Shown: positions 8,223 to 17,398 of the stretch, piece after piece
Numbering within the stretch: the first letter of the stretch is position 1
How the letters are laid out: each line of letters starts with the position of its first letter
Assembly (NCBI RefSeq): GCF_022458895.1
Contig: NZ_JAINFL010000001.1
Coordinates: 868,001-932,000 of the forward strand
Direction of reading: 5' to 3'
Source: Roseihalotalea indica
Lineage (GTDB): Bacteria; Bacteroidota; Bacteroidia; Cytophagales; Cyclobacteriaceae
DNA: 64,000 bases
Notes under the pieces: model-generated
Told to the model about the DNA's origin: nothing
Databases searched by the model: none
The model's input: the letters and a program-made list of their open reading frames with translations, nothing else
Position numbers and translations under genes: made by a program

Positions 8223-9710
8223 TTAGCTGCCTACAACGGTAACATATTGTAGAGCACTATTAGAAGCTTCCTTAGAGTAATCATCTGAAGCACTATAAAT
8301 CATGGTTTCATCTCTCGGAAATTCTACGGGTTTCTCTTTGGCTTTGCTTTTCTGATATTTGCTTAAAGCTCTTTCATCTCCGCTGTAGCTAGCCCAATCG
8401 TCGTAAAATTTATAAGTGCCGGTGATACTTTGCGTTTCAATAATATTACCAGTAGCTAAATCTACAATATGGTATACTCCTTCTATCATGGCAGTTGCCT
8501 CTCTGGAATAGGTAGTATATCGGGCAGCTACTTTTCCCTTAATTTCTCTTTCTTTCTCTTTTCCCTCACTGTCTTTATATTTTTCTTTTCGCAGTACTAT
8601 TTCTTTCTCAATAGTTTCAGTGACCGGATCATTATTGTTTTTAGCGGTAGATATGCGAGTTATCTCACCTCTCATAATCAAATGCACATTCTGGTCCAGT
8701 AAGTGCTCAATCAAAGCCCCGTCGTCTTCATCGGTATAGGCCGGTGAAGCGTTCTGAGCCGGGGTGTTCGTGTCAGACTGAGTGCCTAATATATCATTGG
8801 CAAGTTGTTCCGCACTAAACCCTATTGTCATTCCTGTGGCAGCCTGATCGGCAGAAGAAATCTCGCTGGTCTGGTTCATGACAGTGCCGATATGTACCAG
8901 TTCGAAAAATTCGTACGGGCCATTATTTGATATTGTGGTGGCGATGTGGGAAGAAACTTTGGCACCCAGATGATTATAAGGCGCAATGCCGCTTTTATTT
9001 CTAAAATCTGTAATAAACATTCGAGTAGTGCCTAAGGCCCGGGCTTCTTCGTATTTTTCATTGGCATTTTTAAAACCAGGGATATATTGTGTCGCCAGAT
9101 CATACTTTTTAGCCGCTTTTTTATTGCTTTCAATGTCATTTGATGCCATTAGATCACCTGCCTCAGTATAATGTTTCTCAGCAGCAAGTTGCTTCCCTTC
9201 TTGTAGTAGCTGTTCGGCAGTTACTAAATCGTTGCTGTAGTCGTTATAAGTAAAGGTCAGATCGTCTTTCTTTTTACTTTCTAGGGTTTCAGGGGGCAGT
9301 GCTTTTAAAGCATTCGTAAAATCAACCATTTCCTGATAAAGCTTTACAATCTCGTATCGGGCATTAACCGTATTGTCATCTTTAAAGTCGGCAGAAGATG
9401 CTTTTAGTGCGCTGATTCTGGCTTCGCTACTGCTAATAGCTGATGGGTACGCTTCCCGCAGAGCCTCTTGCGCCTTTCTTATCTGGCGCTTCTTGTCAAC
9501 AATAGCAAGGGCCGCTACTGCGTTAGCCACCGATGCATTGTATGCTTCTTTCTTCATTAACTTTTTCGCCTGAGAAACATAGTAACCATCCCTTTTTCCC
9601 TGCTCCACTTGATAAGGGCTTTCCCAGGTAGTGGGTTGGGCCAGACAGGCAGATGCCCAGAAACAAACAATAACTGTTAGCCAGAAGCAAAATGTGGTAT
9701 GAGCTTTCAT
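8223..9710 (-). CDS. Secreted TPR-like/CsgG-like protein
   Basis: Exported protein of 495 aa. The signal peptide (LTVIVCFWASACLAQ) could be cut by signal peptidase I before Gln or processed as a lipoprotein at WASAC. Residues 35-225 are helical with TPR-like A/K/Y-rich repeats (AKKLMKKEAYNASVANAVAAL, TEAGDLMASNDIESNKKAAKKYD). From about 230 a CsgG/LpoB-like domain begins with MFITDFRNKSGIAPYNHLG and includes VSSHIATTISNNG and LIMRGEITRI. Such domains build outer-membrane or periplasmic assemblies, but no curli genes are nearby. The next gene on the same strand is a small lipoprotein. Function is unknown beyond this. Confidence 0.7.
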   Translation of the reverse strand: MKAHTTFCFWLTVIVCFWASACLAQPTTWESPYQVEQGKRDGYYVSQAKKLMKKEAYNASVANAVAALAIVDKKRQIRKAQEALREAYPSAISSSEARISALKASSADFKDDNTVNARYEIVKLYQEMVDFTNALKALPPETLESKKKDDLTFTYNDYSNDLVTAEQLLQEGKQLAAEKHYTEAGDLMASNDIESNKKAAKKYDLATQYIPGFKNANEKYEEARALGTTRMFITDFRNKSGIAPYNHLGAKVSSHIATTISNNGPYEFFELVHIGTVMNQTSEISSADQAATGMTIGFSAEQLANDILGTQSDTNTPAQNASPAYTDEDDGALIEHLLDQNVHLIMRGEITRISTAKNNNDPVTETIEKEIVLRKEKYKDSEGKEKEREIKGKVAARYTTYSREATAMIEGVYHIVDLATGNIIETQSITGTYKFYDDWASYSGDERALSKYQKSKAKEKPVEFPRDETMIYSASDDYSKEASNSALQYVTVVGS

Positions 9711-9737
9711 AGTTTTATAAATTTAGGTTTTACTTTT

Positions 9738-10220
9738 TCAGTTGCATTTTATATTGCCGGTTAATAGCTTATCTAAACCATCACCGGTACTGAGGTCATT
9801 GGGGTTTGACAACATTTCTAAAGTCAGAGAAAAATTGTATCCGTCACTACAGGGGGCTACGGTACCACCCATAGCTACATACGTTGCATTGCCCTGGGTT
9901 AAGATAATCTCCGGAGAAGGCAAGCCGTTTTCTACTGATACCGTAATGGGTGACTCTCTTTCTTTAAAACCAAAGGTGATTTCGTTGCTGGCATTGGCCG
10001 ACCAGAAAGCATCTATTTCACCATCAGCACAAATGACGAAATTGCTGCTATTGCCACCCGAAACGTCATAGATAGTATTGGCCCAGGTAAATGTATTAAT
10101 TTCATTATCTACTGTTTCCAGGCAACTCTCTACAATATCGTCGTCATCACCATCATCGCAACTATAGATAAATAAGGCTGCTGAGAAAAATAGCATAAGG
10201 AATAATGAGGGTTCTTTCAT
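9738..10220 (-). CDS. Small hypothetical lipoprotein
   Basis: Product of 160 aa starting MKEPSLFLMLFFSAALF with a lipobox at IYSC followed by a DDGDDDD acidic linker, the usual outer-membrane-directed lipoprotein pattern of Bacteroidota. An upstream in-frame ATG at 10259 would put 13 polar residues before the signal peptide, so the ATG at 10220 is chosen. The mature part is beta-rich with a paired-Cys pattern and no domain I recognise. It lies 27 bases before the CsgG-like gene on the same strand and is probably cotranscribed with it. Confidence 0.65.
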   Translation of the reverse strand: MKEPSLFLMLFFSAALFIYSCDDGDDDDIVESCLETVDNEINTFTWANTIYDVSGGNSSNFVICADGEIDAFWSANASNEITFGFKERESPITVSVENGLPSPEIILTQGNATYVAMGGTVAPCSDGYNFSLTLEMLSNPNDLSTGDGLDKLLTGNIKCN

Positions 10221-10369
10221 AGTTTGTTTAGGTTTCTGGTTTTCGTAATGACTTAACAAGGTGTCTGTAGAGCTGCAATTCTTCGCCCTAAAGTTTTCTG
10301 GAAAGCAAAGCAGTTACTTGCCTGAATCTATTCAGCGGAATGTCTGGATATCATCAGGCATTAAGAAAA

Positions 10370-11821
10370 TTATTCTTCTTCATAAAGTGCCTCTATTTCT
10401 ACTTCGGTTAGTGCCTTATCATATATTCTGACTTCGTCTATAGCCCCATTGAAAAATGTGCTGTTTTGTCTGGCACCTATTTGAATAAAGCTATCATTTG
10501 GTGTCAAGCTTCCATCAATCGAATCAGAGAATACCAGCTCTTTGTCTACATAAACTTTTACAGATTGCCCGTCATAAGTGCAAACTATATGGTACCACTG
10601 ATCTGTTTGATGAATCAAAGGTGAGTCAAAATATTGTCGGACATTGTTTATTCTGAATACCGGATGTATAGTGTAACCATCAGTAACCTTTTTTAAAAAT
10701 AACCCAAAATGCTCATAGGGTTCAGGCCCTTTACTAAGGATCGATTGCCACAAATTAGCACTTCCTCTGTTGTTGACCCATGCACTTATAGTTATTTCTT
10801 CAACGATATCGAGCACTTCATCTTCAGCAACTGTTACAGATGCGTTTCCCGAAAACAGCAAGGCCTGATTGTCATTACCATGGTAGTCAGTAGTTGCGAT
10901 AGTATTTGCAGGGGTGCCATTTAACTCGTTACCACTCTTATCTTTTGTATCGTTATCAAACGGGTAATAGGCAATTAAACCTGGTTCTGATTCAATAACG
11001 GTTATATAATCAGTTATATTAGTAATATCAGACGTATCAGCATTACTTGCCATTAAAGTTACCTCATACATACCGGAGGTGTTATAAGTGATTACAGGGT
11101 TCTGTTCGGTAGATGTATTAGGAGTACCGCCTTCAAAAGTCCATTCCCATTGGGTAGGTTCACCTACGGATTGATCCGTGAAATTTATAACACTACCTTC
11201 TGTTATCTCGGTAGTGTCTGCCGTGAAATTTGCCTCTATCAATGCAAAAACCTGGATATAACTACTTTTGGATTCGCTATCATTAGTATTGTCATTGGCA
11301 ATAGTTAAGGCCACTTCATAAATGCCGGGAGTATTATACATGATACTTGGATTTTGCTCATCGGAAGTTGACGGAGTGCCACCTTCAAAGGTCCAAGTCC
11401 ATTGGGTGGGTTCACCTATCGATTGATCGGTAAAGGTGATCGTGCCGCCTCCGGGAACTGTAGTATCACTAGCGATAAAATCAGCTTCTACCGCTTTGTA
11501 TACCGTGATAAAACCATTTTTTGTCTTAGTATTGCTATTGTCTTCATTTTCAGCGAAAAGAGAAACATCGTAAGTACCCGATGTGGTATATGTTACAGTA
11601 GGATTTTTTTCAGTAGAGGTAGCAGGAGTTCCTCCACTAAAAATCCAGTTCCATATAGTAGGGCTTCCTTTAGATTGATCTGTAAAGCTCACAGTGCTTC
11701 CCTCTTGAACAATGGTGTCACTGGCTACGAAGTCAGCAACTACTATATCTTCTGGGTGACAGTTGCTGATAAGCAGTGCCGATAAGTAGAGAAGGGTAAT
11801 GGGTAAAAATGGTTTTTTCAT
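10370..11821 (-). CDS. Lipoprotein with three PKD domains and a LamG-like domain
   Basis: Surface lipoprotein of 483 aa with lipobox LISNC near residue 21. Three tandem PKD repeats follow (about 30-110, 113-192 and 195-275), each with the signature FTDQS.G.PT.W.W.F.GGTP and a YNTSGMYEVTL-like end strand. A C-terminal LamG/concanavalin-like jelly roll (about 283-483) has LIAYYPFDNDTKDKSGN, ITISAWVNN and FFNGAIDEVRIYDKALTE. LamG and PKD modules usually bind carbohydrate or protein at the cell surface. No catalytic domain is present, so it is probably an adhesin or glycan-binding protein. Confidence 0.88.
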   Translation of the reverse strand: MKKPFLPITLLYLSALLISNCHPEDIVVADFVASDTIVQEGSTVSFTDQSKGSPTIWNWIFSGGTPATSTEKNPTVTYTTSGTYDVSLFAENEDNSNTKTKNGFITVYKAVEADFIASDTTVPGGGTITFTDQSIGEPTQWTWTFEGGTPSTSDEQNPSIMYNTPGIYEVALTIANDNTNDSESKSSYIQVFALIEANFTADTTEITEGSVINFTDQSVGEPTQWEWTFEGGTPNTSTEQNPVITYNTSGMYEVTLMASNADTSDITNITDYITVIESEPGLIAYYPFDNDTKDKSGNELNGTPANTIATTDYHGNDNQALLFSGNASVTVAEDEVLDIVEEITISAWVNNRGSANLWQSILSKGPEPYEHFGLFLKKVTDGYTIHPVFRINNVRQYFDSPLIHQTDQWYHIVCTYDGQSVKVYVDKELVFSDSIDGSLTPNDSFIQIGARQNSTFFNGAIDEVRIYDKALTEVEIEALYEEE

Positions 11822-12126
11822 TCGTTAGTTCAGGTCGGTTATTATGGTTATCTGGTTTTGAACATAGTCCGATAAGAGAAATTTTCTACGCTTACTGAAA
11901 AGAACTATGCACTATCAGCCCAGTATGACTATATTGGAGTGACAAAATGTAGCTTTTGTCAGTACAAAAACTTTGTTAGTAAGAACCTCAAGTATGCTAT
12001 TAAAATAGGGTTTTATCACATGAAAAATTAGATTATATTTTGCAAATATTTTGCAAATATTTTGCAAATATTTTGCAAATTTCATTGCATTGACGGGTTA
12101 TTCCCTACCACCCTAAACCTACCGCT
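11822..12126. promoter_or_regulatory. 305-bp divergent control region
   Basis: This gap separates the minus-strand PKD lipoprotein from the plus-strand paralogue array, so it should hold promoters for both. It is AT-rich. Its one clear structure is the four-copy 11-bp array described next. No gene is seen. Confidence 0.55.
12034..12080 (+). repeat. Four-copy 11-bp iteron upstream of the paralogue array
   Basis: The word TTTTGCA recurs at 12038, 12049, 12060 and 12071, exactly 11 bases apart, within AATATTTTGCA units. The array ends 46 bases before the first paralogue's ATG. An 11-bp period is about one DNA turn, so a protein could bind all copies on one face. Each unit also resembles a degenerate TAnnTTTG promoter box. 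It may be an operator array or a slippage-prone spacer. Confidence 0.85.
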
Positions 12127-12996
12127 ATGCAACCAGAGCAGGCTCATCGGATTTTTGATCTAAAAGCATTTTTGTCATTAAGAGAAGATGTGCGTGAGCA
12201 AATGGCCAAAGAACTGAGCGTATCTGGCATTACGTGGAGTACTGAAAATATATCCATACTAAAAGAAAAAATTATTGCTGCTGCTCCGGCCGGTATTGAT
12301 AACCTGTCGCCCCGGTCTATGCACGAAAATATAAAAGCACCTATTACGGATAAAACGGAAATTCCTCATTCCAAAAATAATCGCCTTGATCTTATGTGCA
12401 TATACCTGGGGTATGATAACTTTACTGACTATAAAAATAAGAAAGGCAGCTCTATAGAGTCTATAGTGCTGGAAACCAACACGACCTACCATATCCTAAG
12501 AAAAAATCAGTATCAGGAGCGCAAGGAAACAACGTATATGGTTGGGTATTACTATAATTATTTCAAAAATGTAGATAAAAGTATTTTGAGTTTAGAGCAC
12601 GATACTGGAGTTGCTATATTGAACATGTTAAATCCTACTCCTCACACTTCTTTAACACTTGATTATATTGGTTCATTTGAGATAACACGGTTTGGCTATC
12701 TCAATCTATTTGGCAGGTTGCTTCAATTTGAGTATGATATTTCTATCTATGCTCGTGTCTATTACGATGATCATCGGAAAGGGTATAAATACTTCACCGG
12801 GATTTATACAGCTACCAGTGCCCAAGATTATGCCTGCTTTGGAGGAGTGAACCTTCTTGAAAAAGAGAATAGCTATGAGGAAGCTTTACAAAAAGCGCAG
12901 GCCCCAACAGAAGAAAAAATAGTAAATTTTTTGAAAGGTAAACGATTGTCTACTGAGCGAAAGTCTTATTACTCACTGGATGAATTGTCAAAGTAA
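12127..12996 (+). CDS. Unrecognised tandem paralogue 1
   Basis: Protein of 289 aa in a family I cannot name; no signal peptide or membrane span. Residues 8-30 are an amphipathic helix (IFDLKAFLSLREDVREQ). Residues 88-102 read LDLMCIYLGYDNFTDYK, which resembles the short N-terminal helical segment found in several Bacteroidota regulatory or effector proteins. Residues 130-260 are beta-rich and aromatic with GYKYFTGIYTATSAQDY then GGVNLLEKE. The end is GKRLSTERKSYYSLDEL. Paralogues 2 and 3 follow at 28 and 33 bases on the same strand. Composition is AT-rich compared with flanking housekeeping genes, which may mean transfer. Confidence 0.8.
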   Translation: MQPEQAHRIFDLKAFLSLREDVREQMAKELSVSGITWSTENISILKEKIIAAAPAGIDNLSPRSMHENIKAPITDKTEIPHSKNNRLDLMCIYLGYDNFTDYKNKKGSSIESIVLETNTTYHILRKNQYQERKETTYMVGYYYNYFKNVDKSILSLEHDTGVAILNMLNPTPHTSLTLDYIGSFEITRFGYLNLFGRLLQFEYDISIYARVYYDDHRKGYKYFTGIYTATSAQDYACFGGVNLLEKENSYEEALQKAQAPTEEKIVNFLKGKRLSTERKSYYSLDELSK

Positions 12997-13024
12997 AATT
13001 CATGGATGATACCAAGAAACTATA

Positions 13025-13900
13025 ATGCAACGAATGAACTCTAGTAGGTTATTTGACCTTAAAACTTTACTGCTCCTTAGAGAGGAAGTTAAGAAGAAGT
13101 TGGCTGAAGAGTTGAACATCCCATCTATTGAGTGGAATCAAAAGTATTTAAATATTCTTAAAGAAAAGTTCTTGGCAGGCTCATCGGTTAACACCTTATC
13201 AGATCGGGCTATAAGAATGAACCTGACTGATAAGATTACTGATCATACTGAGATACCCCGGATAAAGGATAATACTTCTCGAATCGATCTGATGTGTAAA
13301 TATTTGGGATACGAAGGGTTTGAGGATTATCAAGGTCGTAACCGATATAAAATTGATGCGACCGAGGTAGACTCTTATGCCACGTTTAGTATCGCCAATG
13401 TCAATTTCACCGCTAAACAAGAAAATAAGGTTACCTACCTGGTTGTATATCACCAAAGTTACTTCGAAGCCATAATCGTCGGTATTCTGAAGCTCTTTCA
13501 TCAGACTGGTCAGGCGGAGTTTCAAATCTTTCCACCGACAGATTATCATCAGGGTACGTTTGAATTTACTGGAACTTTCGAGCATACTCCTTTTGGTTAT
13601 CTAAATTTTTTTGGAAGTTATGTGGAATTAAAAAAGGATGTTATTGTATATGCCCGTATCTATTTTGATAAAGAATCATTGGGGTTTAAGTACTTTACCG
13701 GAGTTTTTGCATCGACAAGTATTCAAAATTATTCCTGCCTAAGTGGGGTAACTATCATGGAAAAGGTGAATAATTATGCAGAGGCAATAGAAAAAATTGA
13801 GCACCCGGTAGATAAAAAAATTCAGCGTTATTTACACGGCAAACGATTATCTACTGAACGAAAAGCTTATTACTCATTAGATGATTTAGTGGGCTCATAA
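13025..13900 (+). CDS. Unrecognised tandem paralogue 2
   Basis: Protein of 291 aa, homologous along its length to the gene before it. Shared blocks are LFDLKTLLLLREEVKKKL (residues 9-26), IDLMCKYLGYEGFEDYQ (about 91-107), FGYLNFFGSY, GFKYFTGVFASTSIQNY with GVTIMEKV, and the C-terminal GKRLSTERKAYYSLDDL. The C-terminal motif is the best conserved and is rich in Arg, Lys and Tyr, so it may be a binding tail. No catalytic signature is visible. A start at the second Met (13034) is equally possible. It is likely cotranscribed with its neighbours. Confidence 0.8.
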   Translation: MQRMNSSRLFDLKTLLLLREEVKKKLAEELNIPSIEWNQKYLNILKEKFLAGSSVNTLSDRAIRMNLTDKITDHTEIPRIKDNTSRIDLMCKYLGYEGFEDYQGRNRYKIDATEVDSYATFSIANVNFTAKQENKVTYLVVYHQSYFEAIIVGILKLFHQTGQAEFQIFPPTDYHQGTFEFTGTFEHTPFGYLNFFGSYVELKKDVIVYARIYFDKESLGFKYFTGVFASTSIQNYSCLSGVTIMEKVNNYAEAIEKIEHPVDKKIQRYLHGKRLSTERKAYYSLDDLVGS

Positions 13901-13933
13901 AATACATATACCATACCTGATAAGTGATAACCT

Positions 13934-14824
13934 ATGGAATTATTTACTTCAACGCAGATTTTTGATGTAAAAACTCTTTTGCTTTTAAGGCTTGAAGTCA
14001 AAAAATTGCTTTCTGCTCAAGAGGGATATCCTATAAAAAAACTAGATAGTGTTTATCTTAAAGCACTCTCTGAAAGAATAGTGAAGGTAGCTAGGAGCGT
14101 TGGTATTAATTCTGTCTCTGAAAGGGCTCTTAGGCTCTATTTGGTTGACAAAGTTACTGATGAAGTGGTGCTACCCAGGATTAAAAGTAGTAAGTCCGTC
14201 GTTGATTTGATCTGCATGTATTTAGGACATCACGGACTAGCCGAATATCAACGGGCAAAATTCAGTGAAATTGAGCAAACTTAGTATCAAGTAAAAACGA
14301 TTTACTCACCACTGGATTTGGAAGAACAGGCAAGTGAAAATCATCATTCAGATATAGAGTATTTTACCGGATATTATTATGCCTATTTTAGTTATGTACA
14401 CCCTGGGGTAATAGTGCTGAATCACCGAACAAATATCATGGAAATTCATTTAAGTAAAATCGAACCTTATTCTGAAGGATTTCTATATATAGGGCCGTTT
14501 GAAATTTCTAAGGAGGGATATTTGACTTATTTTGGTACTTTGCAGCATTCTGATAGAGCTGTAACCATGTGTATTCAGGTATACTATGATGACGTGCGTA
14601 AGAACTTTAAGTATCATGTCGGGACTTATGTTGGTACGAGTATTCAGGAGTACGATATTATTGCTGGCATCAATTTATTTGAAAAAGCCAGTAGCTTTGA
14701 AGATGCTAAAGCAAAGTTTGATCAAATAGATGATAGAATCTTTGAGTTTTTGCAGGGAAAAAGAATAGAAATCAAGCGTAGAGGATACTATTCTCTTGAT
14801 GAACTACTGGCAGTTTCAACTTAG
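13934..14824 (+). pseudogene. Tandem paralogue 3, interrupted by an in-frame TAG
   Basis: Third member of the tandem family. The first part (13934-14284, 116 aa) carries QIFDVKTLLLLRLEVKKLL and VDLICMYLGHHGLAEYQ, then meets a TAG at 14282-14284. The same frame stays open from 14285 to 14824 and encodes the beta-rich part (FKYHVGTYVGTSIQEY, GINLFEK) and the tail GKRIEIKRRGYYSLDEL. Without the stop it would be 296 codons, matching its 289- and 291-aa sisters. One nonsense change therefore explains the split; a sequencing error is possible. An ATG at 14318 could restart the C-terminal part. Confidence 0.75.
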
Positions 14825-14962
14825 AATTAAACCTATCACCTTTCTACAAACAGGCAAAATATGGTTGTTATTTTAAGTGTGAAAACTAGAGAAAGTTACA
14901 GAGATAGATGCCAGATGAGCTGTTTAGCCATGATTCCTTCACTGACCATAAATAAATAAGCA

Positions 14963-16558
14963 CTAAGCATCGATAAACGGCTTCTGAGTGGCTATCTCAT
15001 CTAGGGTTTCCTCTACTTGCCGAGCCAAGGCATCATTGCCTATGACTTTGGCGGCTTCTTGCTGTCCTCGTAGCAGGCGGACGCGTTTGGGCGCGCGTTC
15101 CAGACCTTTCTCAAACTGCTCTAAAGCTTTTTCCGGGTCGCCGGTTTCCAGTAGCCACTCGCCGTAAAGTTCGCGGGTGGGTTTTACAATAAGAGGTGGG
15201 CCGTAGGAGTAGCTGACACTTTCGTCCAGGGCAATGGCTTCCTGTAGCCAGCGTTCAGTTTCGGTTGCATCCTGCTGTAGCCAGGCTTGCATGGCTTTCA
15301 GTTCCATTACCATTACCTTGGCATAGTCCAGGTCCAGTTGGCTGGGCACTTCGCGGGTAAGGGCGCTGCAAGTAGTAATGTTCTGCGTTTGCATCCGTAC
15401 GGCTTCCTGTTCCATCTCTTCATCTATGGCGGTAATAGCTGCTTGTACTTCATCAGCATGCTGATTTTTAAAGGCAGTCATACCGTTAGTAAAGTGATAT
15501 AGGGCTTTCACCAGAATATTCAGATCGTTCACTTTTACCTCCACCTCAGGCCACTTGCTTTGCCAGGCATCGGTTTCTACCAGATAAGTGCCTTTCATAT
15601 AAGCCAAATGGCGACGAGCATACAGGGATGGATTTTCTTGGGTGTATTGCTGCATCTGTTGTAGCAGCTTTTCAGCGTCTTCGTGCCGGCCTTGTTGCAG
15701 GTAACCATACTGTAGCCAGTGGAAGGCGTGGTAACTGCGGCCGTCATTGCTTTTACCCTCCCGCTCCATCTTATCTACGCTGGCTCCGTAGGAGGCTTCG
15801 TTGGAGGCTACTACCTGGACCCACATACCCAATGCTACATAAATATGCGAAGGCATGTGCAATGCATGGCTGGCGTCCGGGGCTACTACCGAATAGCTAT
15901 CGGCGGCATTCAGTGCCATGAAAGCGTGCTGCGGATCATCGTAGGAGTGAATCAGGTAGTGCAAAGCACCTGGGTGATTGGCATTTTCGGCCAGAATACT
16001 TTTGGCTACTTTCGCACCTTGTTCATACACTTTGTCATCCCGAGTCTCAACCGAGCCTAGCAATGAAAGTGCGTAAAAAGCCGCTACCTCGAGGTTATTG
16101 GGGTATTGCTCGTGCATTTTTTCCATGTAATCAGCATAAGCCTGATCACGGTCGGTTTTGGTCGTTCCGGGTTTGTAGAGTATGCTCACGGCTTCCAGAA
16201 AATCTTCCTCCAGCGGCGTGATGTCAGTCTGTCTATTGCCTGCTATCTTTCTTAGTGCTTTGACTCCGGCCCCGAAGTCTTGTTCACCCCACAGGCTATG
16301 ATTATAGGTCATGGCCTCACCCCAGTAAGCCATCGCCAGTGTCGAGTCCAACTCTTGGGCTTTTAGAAATTCATTGCGGGCATCCTGATACTCAAAGCTG
16401 TGCAACAATAGTAACCCTTTTTTAAAATGTGGCAGGGCATGCTCATTGCCCGTAACGGTAAGTTCTATTTCCCCTAGCTGAGCGGCCTCCTCTTCGGCGG
16501 ATTTAGAAGAACAGCTTACTACATAAAAGGCTAACAAAAGCATCGCTAGAAGACGCAT
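14963..16558 (-). CDS. TPR-repeat lipoprotein
   Basis: Lipoprotein of 531 aa. The signal peptide MRLLAMLLLAFYVVSC has a lipobox ending at Cys16. The mature part is built from tetratricopeptide-like helix pairs: HFKKGLLLLHSFEYQDARNEFLKAQELD, ALHYLIHSYDDPQHA, HALHMPSHIYVALGMW and, at the C-terminus, GDPEKALEQFEKGLERAPKR. The His-containing middle segment (HYLIHSYDDP, HMPSHI) recurs in a family of bacterial TPR proteins of unknown role. TPR domains act as protein-binding scaffolds; partners cannot be inferred. The gene stands alone. Confidence 0.8.
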   Translation of the reverse strand: MRLLAMLLLAFYVVSCSSKSAEEEAAQLGEIELTVTGNEHALPHFKKGLLLLHSFEYQDARNEFLKAQELDSTLAMAYWGEAMTYNHSLWGEQDFGAGVKALRKIAGNRQTDITPLEEDFLEAVSILYKPGTTKTDRDQAYADYMEKMHEQYPNNLEVAAFYALSLLGSVETRDDKVYEQGAKVAKSILAENANHPGALHYLIHSYDDPQHAFMALNAADSYSVVAPDASHALHMPSHIYVALGMWVQVVASNEASYGASVDKMEREGKSNDGRSYHAFHWLQYGYLQQGRHEDAEKLLQQMQQYTQENPSLYARRHLAYMKGTYLVETDAWQSKWPEVEVKVNDLNILVKALYHFTNGMTAFKNQHADEVQAAITAIDEEMEQEAVRMQTQNITTCSALTREVPSQLDLDYAKVMVMELKAMQAWLQQDATETERWLQEAIALDESVSYSYGPPLIVKPTRELYGEWLLETGDPEKALEQFEKGLERAPKRVRLLRGQQEAAKVIGNDALARQVEETLDEIATQKPFIDA

Positions 16559-16732
16559 AACGGTAAAGGTTAGGGTGGTTTATTGAAGAAAGGTAAGAAA
16601 AGTAAAAATGAAAAACTAGTTATAATAAAGGCAAAAAATTGCCCTAATGTAGCTATAAATGTCTGACTTATAGGTTATAATAGTCTGATGAGATTCTGCC
16701 TTCTGCTATCGATTTGACCGTAGTATAACCGG

Positions 16733-17215
16733 CTACTTATATAACCCGAGCAAGCGCAGGATGATCAGCAGCTGACCAGTATGGTAAGCCGTGTGCTCAA
16801 TAACTAGTAGGGCTTCCCTCAGCAGCGTTTGCCCGGACCCATGCGGTAAAGGTGCCAGCAGGTCATTATTCTGATCAGAGATCAACGCCGCCATTTCATC
16901 TCTTTCGGTAAAATAGGCTTTTACTGTATCGTCCCATGTCTGCTGGTTTTTTGGGGCAGGTTCGTCAGGCCAATAGTCGTCGGGCCAATTGTGGGAAGTG
17001 TAATCGGGATTTCGGCAAAAGTCCAGGATATCGTATTGAGCAAAGCGTAGATGATAAAACTGTTGCCAGAACGAGTACGGTAAATCCTCAGAGACAACAC
17101 CCAATTTTTCAAATGGAATGTTCCGGATAATTTCATCTACGGGGGTAAAGGCCTCACCTCCTTCCAGGTGCTTTACTAGTTGTTGTCGTAATTGTTTATC
17201 GGCTGCTTGTTCCAT
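16733..17215 (-). CDS. DinB-like four-helix-bundle protein
   Basis: Cytoplasmic protein of 160 aa with the DinB/YfiT fold pattern. A first metal-ligand His lies in FWQQFYHLRFAQYDIL (about residue 53), and the last helix has the His pair in IEHTAYHTGQLLIILRLLG. In this superfamily three His residues bind a metal ion, and members include thiol S-transferases and putative detoxification enzymes. Length matches the family. The gene is monocistronic. The substrate is unknown. Confidence 0.8.
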   Translation of the reverse strand: MEQAADKQLRQQLVKHLEGGEAFTPVDEIIRNIPFEKLGVVSEDLPYSFWQQFYHLRFAQYDILDFCRNPDYTSHNWPDDYWPDEPAPKNQQTWDDTVKAYFTERDEMAALISDQNNDLLAPLPHGSGQTLLREALLVIEHTAYHTGQLLIILRLLGLYK

Positions 17216-17398
17216 AGTGTACTAATTTGCATCCAGCCTTTTTTGTTTAGCCCTTTCTCAATTTCTTTTCCCCTTTCCCATATTATCACACACCCGAAGT
17301 TTGCCCTCTTCTGAGTTGCCTAGTTTTTTACGCTTATAGCTAAGAACATTTTACTGAGGTCAGGTTATACTATCCGTAACCGAATTATATACCAAGTT

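Noticed and set aside
12034..12080. CRISPR-like array
   Set aside because: The 11-bp repeats are contiguous with no spacers, so they are not CRISPR; no cas genes are in the window.
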